Positions 1-7,140 of a stretch of DNA of 11,433 bases are shown in pieces; the stretch's first letter is position 1; every line of letters starts with the position of its first letter. This DNA is from CAZADS01 sp964483985 (GTDB lineage: Bacteria; Pseudomonadota; Alphaproteobacteria; Thalassobaculales; Thalassobaculaceae). The notes under the pieces were generated by a model. That model saw nothing but the letters and a program-made list of their open reading frames with translations, was not told the DNA's origin and ran no database searches. The stretch is from NCBI GenBank assembly GCA_964483985.1, contig CAZADS010000108.1, positions 1 through 11,433 on the forward strand, written 5' to 3'. The translations under genes were made by a program, and so were the position numbers.

Positions 1-180
1 GACTAAGCCGTCTATTCCGCCAAAACCTCCTAACTGAAGGCGACCAAATGGTAAATTTGGAGACCGCGTAATTCCGGCTAATGAATATATAATATCCATT
101 TCTTTTATCTGGTGCAAAAGATTGGCACTTTCTACCGCTTCAACCGTTCCGCCAAGAATGAGTACTCTATCACCAGCCAT
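1..180 (-). CDS. cobK: Precorrin-6A / cobalt-precorrin-6A reductase, N-terminal part (cut by window edge)
   Basis: Reading leftward from the ATG at 180-178, 60 codons stay open to the window edge. The product begins MAGDRVLILGGTVEA and ends with a GGFGGIDGL segment. This is the CobK/CbiJ pattern: an N-terminal Rossmann-like strand and glycine turn (LILGGT, residues 7-12), then SLAG (33-36) and a P-N-L-P-F-G / GGFGG block (41-55). The family reduces the precorrin-6A macrocycle with NADPH in corrin ring synthesis in the cytoplasm. The start codon lies inside the end of cbiD (11-base overlap in another frame), which implies translational coupling and one leftward operon. CobK (aerobic route) and CbiJ (anaerobic route) cannot be separated from this fragment, so the symbol is a family label. 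About three quarters of the protein lies outside the window. Confidence 0.85.
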   Translation of the reverse strand, partial: MAGDRVLILGGTVEAVESANLLHQIKEMDIIYSLAGITRSPNLPFGRLQLGGFGGIDGLV

Positions 181-1258
181 GTGATATGCCTATTAACTCA
201 CCGTTTCTATCGAAAATTAAAACCTCAATACAGATGGGGCTGCCTGCAAGTACTGAAAGAGCAGTTTCACGGGCTTTTAGAGCAACAGCATCAGCCAATG
301 GAACGTTGTTTCTTTTTGTTATCTCCAAGATCTGCATCGCACTATTAGCAGCACGCATTTCTTTACCCATATTCTCAGAGCCTCCGATGGAAATAGCTAA
401 ATCAGCCAGCCAATTAAAATCAACTTGGCTGCGGGACGAATGCAAATCCAATCTGCCCTGCGCTAGCTTGGCCAATTTGGCAAAACCCCCTCCAATAGTT
501 AGCTTTGGAAGCGGGTGATTCTTCAGATATTTTAGCATCCCCCCGACGAAATCCCCCATATCGATCATACTGCTTAGTGGAAAATTATAACGGCGACGTA
601 CCGCAGCTTCTGAGGTTGTGCCGGTACAAGCTGCTATATGCTCAATTCGGGCTGCTTGAGCTACATCGATTCCTCGATGTATCGAATGAATCCAGGCCGC
701 ACATGAAAAAGGGACAACAACACCGGTTGTTCCCAAGATAGATAACCCCCCTACTATACCTAGACGAGGATTCCAAGTTTTAGCAGCTATTTTCTCTCCC
801 CCGGGAACAGAAATTTCAATTTCTATATCGGTTTTGACCCCATAAACAGATGCTACTTCTGAAATAGCAGATATCATCATTTGTCTCGGTGAAGGATTGA
901 TAGCAGGTTCACCCACTGCCAAAGGCAAACCGGGTTTAGTTACGGTACCAACTCCAGCTCCCGCCTTAAAAATTACACCAGTCTTCGCTTTTCCGAAAAT
1001 TACGGATGCTAGAACTAACACACCATGAGTTACGTCTGGATCATCCCCAGCATCTTTAACAATACCCGCGGTGGCTCTGCCACTTTCTAGACACTCATGA
1101 CCCAAGGAAAATGATGTACGCTTTCCTCTCGGCAATGTTATAGTAACTGGGTCCGGAAAGTGTCCGGCTAATAATGCGGTAAACGCTGCCTTAGATGCCG
1201 CAGTGGCACATGCGCCTGTAGTCCATCCTCTTCGCAAGGGTTTTTGATGTTGTTGCAT
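170..1258 (-). CDS. cbiD: Cobalt-precorrin-5B (C1)-methyltransferase CbiD
   Basis: This 362-residue protein has the expected CbiD length. The N-terminal signature RGWTTGACATAA lies at about residues 10-21. The C-terminal region carries IGGGFAKLAKLAQG followed by LHSSRSQVDF, the conserved family block. CbiD adds the methyl group at C1 of the corrin ring from S-adenosylmethionine, replacing CobF in many cobalamin producers. I chose the ATG at 1258 because it puts the RGWTTG motif close to the N-terminus as in other CbiD proteins, with a modest GGTGG a few bases upstream. A GTG at 1300 would add 14 hydrophobic residues (MKSFLRYCVYWWLA) unlike the family. The 3' end overlaps cobK by 11 bases. No B12-box-like cobalamin riboswitch was recognised between this gene and the pseudogene upstream of it. 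The family call is firm; whether the pathway is aerobic or anaerobic is not decided here. Confidence 0.95.
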   Translation of the reverse strand: MQQHQKPLRRGWTTGACATAASKAAFTALLAGHFPDPVTITLPRGKRTSFSLGHECLESGRATAGIVKDAGDDPDVTHGVLVLASVIFGKAKTGVIFKAGAGVGTVTKPGLPLAVGEPAINPSPRQMMISAISEVASVYGVKTDIEIEISVPGGEKIAAKTWNPRLGIVGGLSILGTTGVVVPFSCAAWIHSIHRGIDVAQAARIEHIAACTGTTSEAAVRRRYNFPLSSMIDMGDFVGGMLKYLKNHPLPKLTIGGGFAKLAKLAQGRLDLHSSRSQVDFNWLADLAISIGGSENMGKEMRAANSAMQILEITKRNNVPLADAVALKARETALSVLAGSPICIEVLIFDRNGELIGISHGW

Positions 1259-1411
1259 TGCTAACCACCAATAAACACAATATCTCAAAAAACTTTTCAC
1301 TACCCAACAATTGAGTTCTTAACAATAGACCTAACGACCGTTTTAAATAGAATGGATGCCTTTAATATCCTTGAAATTATGTCTACTCAAAGAACTCCGA
1401 AGGAGACAATC

Positions 1412-2375
1412 TTATTTGTCATCGCTTCCCAAAGAAACTAAAGTATTGGTTTCATTTAAAGCCTCTTTAGCTGCCATCATCGTCTTCAGTTCCTCCGGAC
1501 TTAATCGAACTATGTCCTTATTTTGATGGCTAAAAATGTTATATGGCGAAGTGTGAAGATCGTCCAATTTAATTTGTCGATACAGCACCTCCAATTTCCA
1601 CTCGATATGCTTTTGATGACTTTTACGGAAGTCGGATATTACTTGATCAGCAAAAAATCTGCTTTATATCGTTCACAGGACTGTATGGCACTTTGAGCAA
1701 AACCAACTCCTCCAATCATTCTTGACTTCGTTTCGCCGACATAAATCGAGGATCTGTTTTGAGTGCTACCGCCCCTGCAAAGTCACACCAATCTCGAAAT
1801 TGGCGATCATTACCGATTGCTAAAATCACATGCCCATCTAATGTTGCAAACACTTTGTATGGCACTATGTTTGGGTGTTGGTTTCCTAGCCTAGTTGGAA
1901 CTCTTCCCGAGATAAGACAATTAGTACCTTCATTAATTAACCACGACACTTGGGTATCTAGCAAGCTTACATCAATATATTGGCCCGCCCCATACAAATC
2001 CCGATGTCGTAAAGCTAATAAAATCGATGTGGACGCATACATTCCAGTCATTACATCCGCAATTCCGACTCCTGTCTTCGTCAGTTCTCCATCCGGTTGA
2101 CATGTAATACTCATAATCCCGCCCAAACCCTGAGCAAGAAAGTCGTATCCATCCCGAGTAGAATAGGGACCGTTCTCTCCAAAGCCAGTGATAGAACAAT
2201 AAACTAAACTCGGAAATTTAGAGCTCACCTCATATCCGAGACCTATTTTAGCCAAACCACCCACTTTAATGATATCTGCACCAAGAATCCCAAAGAGTTA
2301 TGTGCATCTAGGTCCTGCTAAAATTCTGGTTAAATCAAAGATTCGAACACCTTCCAAGGGGAGTGGGCTAGACAT
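1412..2375 (-). pseudogene. Decayed CaiB/BaiF family CoA-transferase
   Basis: Read leftward from the ATG at 2375, this is a class III (CaiB/BaiF) CoA-transferase carrying several lesions. Codons 1-25 give the usual N-terminus (PLEGVRIFDLTRILAGP), then TAA at 2300-2298 interrupts it. The frame continues as LFGILGADIIKV and jumps straight to GGLAKIGLGYE, skipping about 60 residues that an intact family member has there. The long central part, 2264-1716, is well preserved: LVYCSITGFG, GYDFLAQGLGGIMSIT, VGIADV with the family's catalytic aspartate, and RLGNQHPNIVPY. After DPRFMSAKR a TGA stands at 1718-1716. The same frame then resumes with LEEL and VPYSPVNDIKQIF, with roughly 30 residues missing between. 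One extra base in a run of six T on the coding strand (plus-strand A run 1652-1657) then shifts the frame to ADQVIS and a weakly family-like tail ending KDIVRLSPEELKTM, with its stop at 1412. The lesions are seen directly. Loss of function is inferred, and a residual 182-residue peptide from a GTG at 2264 cannot be excluded. The best-matching sequences I recall are from a different branch than the intact transferase at 7981-9174, so it does not look like a recent duplicate. Confidence 0.9.
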
Positions 2376-2460
2376 GTTTAGTCTACGTTAATGACGTATT
2401 ATTTTGTTCTACACTGAGTGAGCCAATGGGAAAAGATGCTCAAAAATAGAGACAAGGGTT

Positions 2461-2486
2461 GATTTAAAATTAAAAAAGCTTAAATC
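2461..2486. promoter_or_regulatory. Possible operator: inverted repeat upstream of the ABC operon
   Basis: GATTTAA (2461-2467) and TTAAATC (2480-2486) form a perfect 7-bp inverted repeat with a 12-base spacer, 40 bases before the ABC ATPase start. This gap (2376-2525) must hold the promoter of the four-gene operon, but I could not pick out a good -35/-10 pair. The repeat is AT-rich in an AT-rich gap, so chance is a real alternative. Confidence 0.2.
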
Positions 2487-2525
2487 TGGCCATCAAATAA
2501 TATCAACTAATAGTCCAATTTTGTG

Positions 2526-3251
2526 ATGATTGAAGCTTTATCATTAAATGGCCTTACCAAACGGTTTGGCCCTCGAACCGTCGTTAACAACGTAAGTTTT
2601 ACCGCAAAAACAGGTGAAGTGTTGGGTTTTTTAGGGCCGAACGGAGCAGGTAAGTCGACAACAATGAAAATGATTGTGGGTTTCCTGACACCCAGTGGAG
2701 GCTCAGCTGCTGTAATGGGATACGACGCAGTTAAACAACCTCTACTTGTGAAGAAATCCTTGGGTTATTTGCCCGAGGGTGCTCCTGCTTACCCAGACAT
2801 GACTCCGATAAGTTTCCTCAACTTTATTGCTGGAATTAGAGGGTTCGATGGCTTGCAACGTAAAAAAAGAGTGGGCCATGCGATCGAAATTACCCGAATC
2901 GAAGAGGTTTCAGAACAACCAATTGATACATTATCCAAAGGATATAAAAGGCGAGTCGGTCTTGCTCAAGCGCTCCTACACGGCCCAAAAGTGTTGATTC
3001 TCGACGAGCCGACCGATGGCCTTGATCCTAACCAAAAGCAAGTAGTGCGCGAACTGATACGTGATATGGCTTCTGAAAAATGCATCGTTATTTCGACTCA
3101 TATTCTGGAGGAAGTAGATGCGGTGTGCACCCGAGCAATGATTATAGCGGAAGGAACCGTGGTTGCGGACGGTTCTCCGAGTGAGCTCAAAGCTCGGTCT
3201 GGTTCTGGCGATCTCGATGAAGTATTCCGCAAGGTGACAAAAAATGCGTAA
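2526..3251 (+). CDS. ABC transporter ATP-binding protein, GldA-like
   Basis: Cytoplasmic ATPase subunit of an ABC-2 type exporter. Counting from the GTG at 2523 (242 residues), all nucleotide-binding motifs are present: Walker A GPNGAGKST at 38-46, signature LSKGYKRRVGLA at 137-148, Walker B LILDEPTDGLDP at 158-169, and the switch histidine in STH at 193. The Q-loop region reads LGYLPEGAPAY (80-90), the LPE form typical of GldA-type ATPases, instead of the usual glutamine. GTG (2523) and ATG (2526) are adjacent; I use the ATG, giving 241 residues. There is no strong ribosome binding site. It is the first gene of a tight operon and overlaps the permease by 8 bases, so it surely pairs with it. 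The substrate is unknown. The ABC family call is certain; the GldA-like label rests on the LPE motif and the neighbours. Confidence 0.93.
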   Translation: MIEALSLNGLTKRFGPRTVVNNVSFTAKTGEVLGFLGPNGAGKSTTMKMIVGFLTPSGGSAAVMGYDAVKQPLLVKKSLGYLPEGAPAYPDMTPISFLNFIAGIRGFDGLQRKKRVGHAIEITRIEEVSEQPIDTLSKGYKRRVGLAQALLHGPKVLILDEPTDGLDPNQKQVVRELIRDMASEKCIVISTHILEEVDAVCTRAMIIAEGTVVADGSPSELKARSGSGDLDEVFRKVTKNA

Positions 3252-3978
3252 TATTGGATTAATTTTTCAGCGGGAATTTTTGGGTTATTTCTTAACGCCT
3301 CTCGCCTACATATTTATTGTTATTTTCCTCATATTAGCTGGTTTATTAACTTTTTTTATGGGTGGCTTTCTAAGCCGCGATCAGGCTGACCTATTACCAT
3401 TTTTTGAATTTCATCCCTGGCTTTATCTAATATTAATTCCAGCACTATCTATGCGTCTTTGGGCTGAAGAACGAAAGCTAGGTACCATTGAGTTATTTTT
3501 AACATTACCAATTTCAATGGTCGAGGCTGTAGTGGGGAAATTTCTAGCCGCCTGGGTATTTAGTGCGACAGCCCTCATTCTTACATTTCCTTTTTGGCTC
3601 ACCGTCAATTATTTGGGTAATCCAGATAATGGGGTTATTTTAGCATGTTATATTGGCAGTCTTCTAATGGCCGGTGCCTATCTGGCGATAGGGTCCATGA
3701 TATCGGCGACAACCAAAAACCAAGTGATCGCTTTTGTGGTCACCACCTCAGTCTGTTTTATCTTTACCCTCGCTGGTTCGCCCGTGGTACTTGACTTTGT
3801 ATCAGCTTGGGCTCCCACTGACGTAGTGCAAATTGTTAGCAATTTCGGATTTTTACCCCATTTTCAGTCTATTCAAAGAGGTGTAATTGATGCAAGGGAC
3901 TTGATTTTTTTCGGTTCTATTATTGTCGTTGCATTGATAGCTAATGCCGTAATTGTTGATTGGCGGAAAGCTCTCTAA
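3244..3978 (+). CDS. ABC-2 type permease, GldF-like
   Basis: This 244-residue inner-membrane protein has six predicted hydrophobic segments at about residues 18-40, 55-72, 97-120, 130-152, 160-180 and 218-238. Between the second and third is SMRLWAEERKLGTIELFLTLPI (69-90), the coupling-loop motif (W-E-E-x-x-x-G-T-x-E-x-x-x-x-x-P) seen in GldF and NosY-type permeases. It would form the membrane channel as a homodimer with the preceding ATPase. The ATG at 3244 lies inside the end of the ATPase gene (8-base overlap), indicating translational coupling. The following gene starts one base after its stop. A single permease with a GldG-type partner matches the GldA-GldF-GldG arrangement. That arrangement is inferred from context, not from any seen substrate-binding residue. 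Confidence 0.9.
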   Translation: MRNIGLIFQREFLGYFLTPLAYIFIVIFLILAGLLTFFMGGFLSRDQADLLPFFEFHPWLYLILIPALSMRLWAEERKLGTIELFLTLPISMVEAVVGKFLAAWVFSATALILTFPFWLTVNYLGNPDNGVILACYIGSLLMAGAYLAIGSMISATTKNQVIAFVVTTSVCFIFTLAGSPVVLDFVSAWAPTDVVQIVSNFGFLPHFQSIQRGVIDARDLIFFGSIIVVALIANAVIVDWRKAL

Positions 3979-3979
3979 A

Positions 3980-5938
3980 ATGAATTGGATAATGAAAAAG
4001 AAGAACGAAAGGATCGAAAGCGCGGGTCGACTGAGTAAAATTACGATCGTCCTTCTTGGCATATTATTTATAGCAATAAATATTCTATCTTCAGTTTGGT
4101 TTTCATCCGCGCGTCTGGACTTAACAGAAGACAAATTATACACACTCTCTACATCAACACTTAAACTATTGAAAACTGTTGATGAGCCAATTGTTTTTCG
4201 TCTTTATGTGTCTTCGGAACTTGGTCAGTATGTTCCGCATTTAGGTATCTATGCTAGTAGGGTGCGTGACCTACTACTCGAATACCAAAGTGTGTCCAAC
4301 GGAAAAATTAGCATAGAGTTACTGGATCCTGCACCGTTTTCCGACGTGGAAGATCAGGCAGTAGCCTCGGGATTGAAGGGTGTACCGGCTATAGCAGGTG
4401 GTGACAATATGTATTTTGGGCTGGTTGGCTCTAACACAACCGACGACGTGGAAAAGATACCCTTTTTACAAATCGATCGAGAGGCTTTTCTTGAAAACGA
4501 CATTTCAAGAAAGTTATTTGCATTATCTACCAGCAAACCAACTGTCGTAGGCATTCTAAGCACCCTACCTACGGATGGGACAATGCGGATAACCGCGTCC
4601 GGTCAACAGGAACCTATGCCCCCATACGTAGTTCGAAATCAAATAGGAGAATTATTCGAAACCAAGTTTTTGGGTAAACAAGTTGATATCGTTCCAGATG
4701 ATATAAACGTCCTTTTAATCGTTCATCCCAAAGGATTAACTTCAAGAACTTTGTTTGCGATTGACCAATATCTGTTATCGGGGGGCAAAGCTATGATCTT
4801 CGTTGATCCGTTTGCAGAAGTAGAAGGAATGGAAGGGCAAATGTTAGGTACTTTCATTGATGGAAGTAACCTTGAATCAATGTTCAAAGCCTGGGGTCTT
4901 GAGTATGGTATAAATTCAGTTGTCGGAGATAGACTTACCGCAAGAAAAGTACTGCCCGAAGCGGGAAACAGAACTATTGAATATCTGCCATGGCTAGAAT
5001 TGCGTGGTCCGAGCTTGGATAATAAATCTCCTATAACCTCCGGTATAGACGCAGTAGCTGTCGCAAGCGCTGGGCATTTAAAATTGGCTCCAGATGCACC
5101 GATTTCGCTTTATCCGCTGCTAACTTCCTCTCCTGGTTCAGCTCTGATAAACGTCAAAGACGTCCAAGGGTTTCGAAACCCAGCAAAATTATTACGTGAA
5201 TTCAAGCCTGGAAAAGAGCGATATGTGATTGCTGGTCGCATCACCGGAGTAGTACCAACTGCCTTTCCAAGTGGTTTACCCGAAATTAGAAAAGATGATG
5301 AAGATCAAACGCCACCGGCAAAGACTAATTTATGGAAAGACGAAGTACTTAAAAAATCCGTTCAACCTCTTGACTTAATTGTTATAGCCGACGCAGATAT
5401 TCTAGCTGACCGATTTTGGGTTATAATGCGGGACTTTGCCGGACAAAAAGTACCAGTGCCAACGGCGAATAACGGAGATTTTATTTTAAACTCAATTGAA
5501 GCGTTGGCTGGGTCAAGCGACTTAATGGATTTACGTGGCAGAGGAAGTACAGCAAGACCGTTTGGAGTTCTTCAAAAGATACAACAAAAAGCGGCCCAAC
5601 AATTTGAGGACAAAGAACGTGAACTTCGAAGAACGTTGGAAAAAACGGAAAATGAGCTAAAAAATTTACGACGGCGAAATCCTGAAGGATCAGCAGTTGT
5701 TATTTCCGAACGAGATCGTAGATCAATGGACGGAATGCAGAGGAAAATTCTTGAACTGCGGTCCGAACTTCGGAATGTCCGTCGGTCACTTAACCAAGAG
5801 TATCAGGCTTTAGAAATGAAATTGTGGTTCCTTGATATAGCCCTTGTACCTATTCTAGTGACCTTCCTAGCAATTGGCCTTGCTATATGGCGATCATTTC
5901 GAAGGAAAAACCGAGCTTACGAAGCTCGACCGGCTTAA
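3980..5938 (+). CDS. GldG-like ABC transporter auxiliary protein, membrane-anchored
   Basis: This 652-residue protein starts with a membrane segment (20-41) followed by LDLTEDKLYTLS (46-57), the hallmark of the GldG family, and then a long extracytoplasmic part. Inside it, LSGGKAMIFVDP (266-277) resembles the strand-turn-strand of the glutamine-amidotransferase-like fold in this family, and VIADADILADRFW lies at 468-480. Residues about 532-612 are highly charged and heptad-like, with many K/E/R, and should form a coiled coil. A second membrane segment (614-637) and a basic tail (RSFRRKNR) follow. Both membrane segments thus hold a large periplasmic domain with the coiled coil next to the membrane. 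The ATG at 3980 is chosen because it follows the permease stop by one base and has GGAAAG about 9 bases upstream. The role is probably to couple or guide the ABC transporter; its ligand is unknown. Confidence 0.88.
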   Translation: MNWIMKKKNERIESAGRLSKITIVLLGILFIAINILSSVWFSSARLDLTEDKLYTLSTSTLKLLKTVDEPIVFRLYVSSELGQYVPHLGIYASRVRDLLLEYQSVSNGKISIELLDPAPFSDVEDQAVASGLKGVPAIAGGDNMYFGLVGSNTTDDVEKIPFLQIDREAFLENDISRKLFALSTSKPTVVGILSTLPTDGTMRITASGQQEPMPPYVVRNQIGELFETKFLGKQVDIVPDDINVLLIVHPKGLTSRTLFAIDQYLLSGGKAMIFVDPFAEVEGMEGQMLGTFIDGSNLESMFKAWGLEYGINSVVGDRLTARKVLPEAGNRTIEYLPWLELRGPSLDNKSPITSGIDAVAVASAGHLKLAPDAPISLYPLLTSSPGSALINVKDVQGFRNPAKLLREFKPGKERYVIAGRITGVVPTAFPSGLPEIRKDDEDQTPPAKTNLWKDEVLKKSVQPLDLIVIADADILADRFWVIMRDFAGQKVPVPTANNGDFILNSIEALAGSSDLMDLRGRGSTARPFGVLQKIQQKAAQQFEDKERELRRTLEKTENELKNLRRRNPEGSAVVISERDRRSMDGMQRKILELRSELRNVRRSLNQEYQALEMKLWFLDIALVPILVTFLAIGLAIWRSFRRKNRAYEARPA

Positions 5939-5948
5939 GGGCATGTAA

Positions 5949-7013
5949 ATGGTTACAAGACGGCTTATTACATATTTGTCTATCATTACTGCCATAGCTG
6001 TCGCAGCTGCGGGCATAGCACTTTATCAGCGATCGGTTGATACCATTCGCAGTGTAGATTCTAAACCTGTCTTTCCAGACTTTGCTGAGAACATCAGTCG
6101 GGTAGCCAAAATTAAAGTAATGAGAAATGAGAACGATCCTAGGGGAAGTTTCAGTTTCGTGCCCGATAAAGGGAAATGGGTTATGGTCGAAAAAGGTGGG
6201 TATCCTGCCAGACCAAGCGTGATACGAGAAATGTTGATTGGGTTTTCCGAACTATCTTTCCGAGAAGCGAAAACAAAAGACCCAAGTCGATACCCCAAAC
6301 TAGAACTTTCCGATATTCAAAAAGAAACATCAAAAGCGACCAGACTATTGTTAGAAGATCAAAAAGGCCAGGTGCTACTCGATGCTGTTTTTGGTAAAAG
6401 GGTCCAAAGTATCACTGGCAGTACTCCTTTCTTATATATGCGGAAATCGGGCGAGGCTCAGACTTGGCTGACTTCGGGGGAGCTAGAAATTCGAGGGGAT
6501 GCATTAGATTGGCTCACTGTAAGCCTGTTAACAATACAAAGGGAAAGAATTAAAAACGCAGTGTTTTATAGGCCTGATCATGCTCCACTTAGACTATTGT
6601 TTAACAAAAAGTTGGACCAATTTGAAATTCGAGATTTACCATCGAACAGGACTGTTAAGTCACGTTTTCAGTTGCTTAATGTAGGTATGGTCCCTGAAAA
6701 CCTACTGTTACAAGACGTTCTGCCAGCAAAAGATTTTGTCCCAAACGCAAAATTAGGGAGTGCAATTTGGGAAACAAACGATGGTCTCACTATCACTCTT
6801 AATTTCGCGAAAAATCCTTCGCAAAAAAGTGATACTAGATCTTGGGGTTTGTTCGACGTTGCTGTAGCGCAAAACGCGAAAGAACAGGCGCTAAAAGACC
6901 ATAAGAAAATAAAACGCAGAACATCCGGATGGGCATTCTGGCTAGGCGATGGAACAATGAAGAAACTTCGAGCGACACAAGAAAGTCTAACCCAACTCAA
7001 AAAAGCAAACTAG
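5949..7013 (+). CDS. DUF4340 domain-containing membrane-anchored protein
   Basis: This 354-residue protein has an N-terminal hydrophobic segment (about 6-26, with RR before it). It acts as a signal anchor, leaving the rest in the periplasm. The body shows the DUF4340 pattern: a W-x-M-V strand (77-80), YPARPSVIREMLIGFSELSFREAKTKDP with Y85-P86 and K108-T109, and a P-S-R-Y-P-K-L-E-L run (112-120). The family has no established biochemical role that I know of. It regularly follows GldG-like genes, and here it is the last gene of the operon, 10 bases after the GldG-like stop with AAGGG at 5937-5941 as ribosome binding site. It most likely works with the transporter on the outer face of the inner membrane. 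The family name is assigned from sequence pattern and context together. Confidence 0.82.
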   Translation: MVTRRLITYLSIITAIAVAAAGIALYQRSVDTIRSVDSKPVFPDFAENISRVAKIKVMRNENDPRGSFSFVPDKGKWVMVEKGGYPARPSVIREMLIGFSELSFREAKTKDPSRYPKLELSDIQKETSKATRLLLEDQKGQVLLDAVFGKRVQSITGSTPFLYMRKSGEAQTWLTSGELEIRGDALDWLTVSLLTIQRERIKNAVFYRPDHAPLRLLFNKKLDQFEIRDLPSNRTVKSRFQLLNVGMVPENLLLQDVLPAKDFVPNAKLGSAIWETNDGLTITLNFAKNPSQKSDTRSWGLFDVAVAQNAKEQALKDHKKIKRRTSGWAFWLGDGTMKKLRATQESLTQLKKAN

Positions 7014-7140
7014 ATAATCTATGACCTCACTTTTTTTATATAAAGTTTTACTTTTGTTGCATTACAAAGATGAAAAAGAACGAACCAATATTTTAATATA
7101 ACGCGCCATAAAAGCAAAAGCAGTTAATTTTATATTTTAT

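Noticed and set aside
1259..1300. GTG at 1300 as the cbiD start
   Set aside because: It adds a 14-residue hydrophobic stretch ahead of the RGWTTG motif that CbiD proteins lack, and shows no better ribosome binding site.
1396..1407. CTCC-GAA-GGAG mini-hairpin just after the pseudogene end
   Set aside because: The stem is only four base pairs and no T-run follows, so it is not a credible terminator.
1301..1411. Small RNA or extra gene between cbiD and the pseudogene
   Set aside because: No start with ribosome binding site, promoter or stable fold could be recognised by eye.
2298..2300. Programmed readthrough or recoding at the early stop of the CoA-transferase
   Set aside because: The gene also has deletions, another stop and a frameshift, so simple decay explains everything.
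3953..3979. TTG at 3953 as an upstream start for the GldG-like protein
   Set aside because: It would lie inside the permease gene and add nine residues without family support; the ATG at 3980 fits the spacing and ribosome binding site better.
3853..4143. Open frame of about 96 codons on the minus strand across the permease/GldG junction
   Set aside because: It lies antisense to two well-supported genes, matches no family I recognise and is explained by the coding frames opposite.
5057..5071. 15-base identity (gctgtcgcaagcgct) with 10894-10908
   Set aside because: Both copies encode Ala-Val-Ala-Ser-Ala in the same frame within unrelated proteins; shared codon use and chance are sufficient.
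7014..7140. Terminator hairpin between the convergent DUF4340 and crotonase genes
   Set aside because: Only short AT-only palindromes (for example around 7012-7022 and an ATATT/AATAT pair) are present; no GC stem followed by a T-run was found on either strand.
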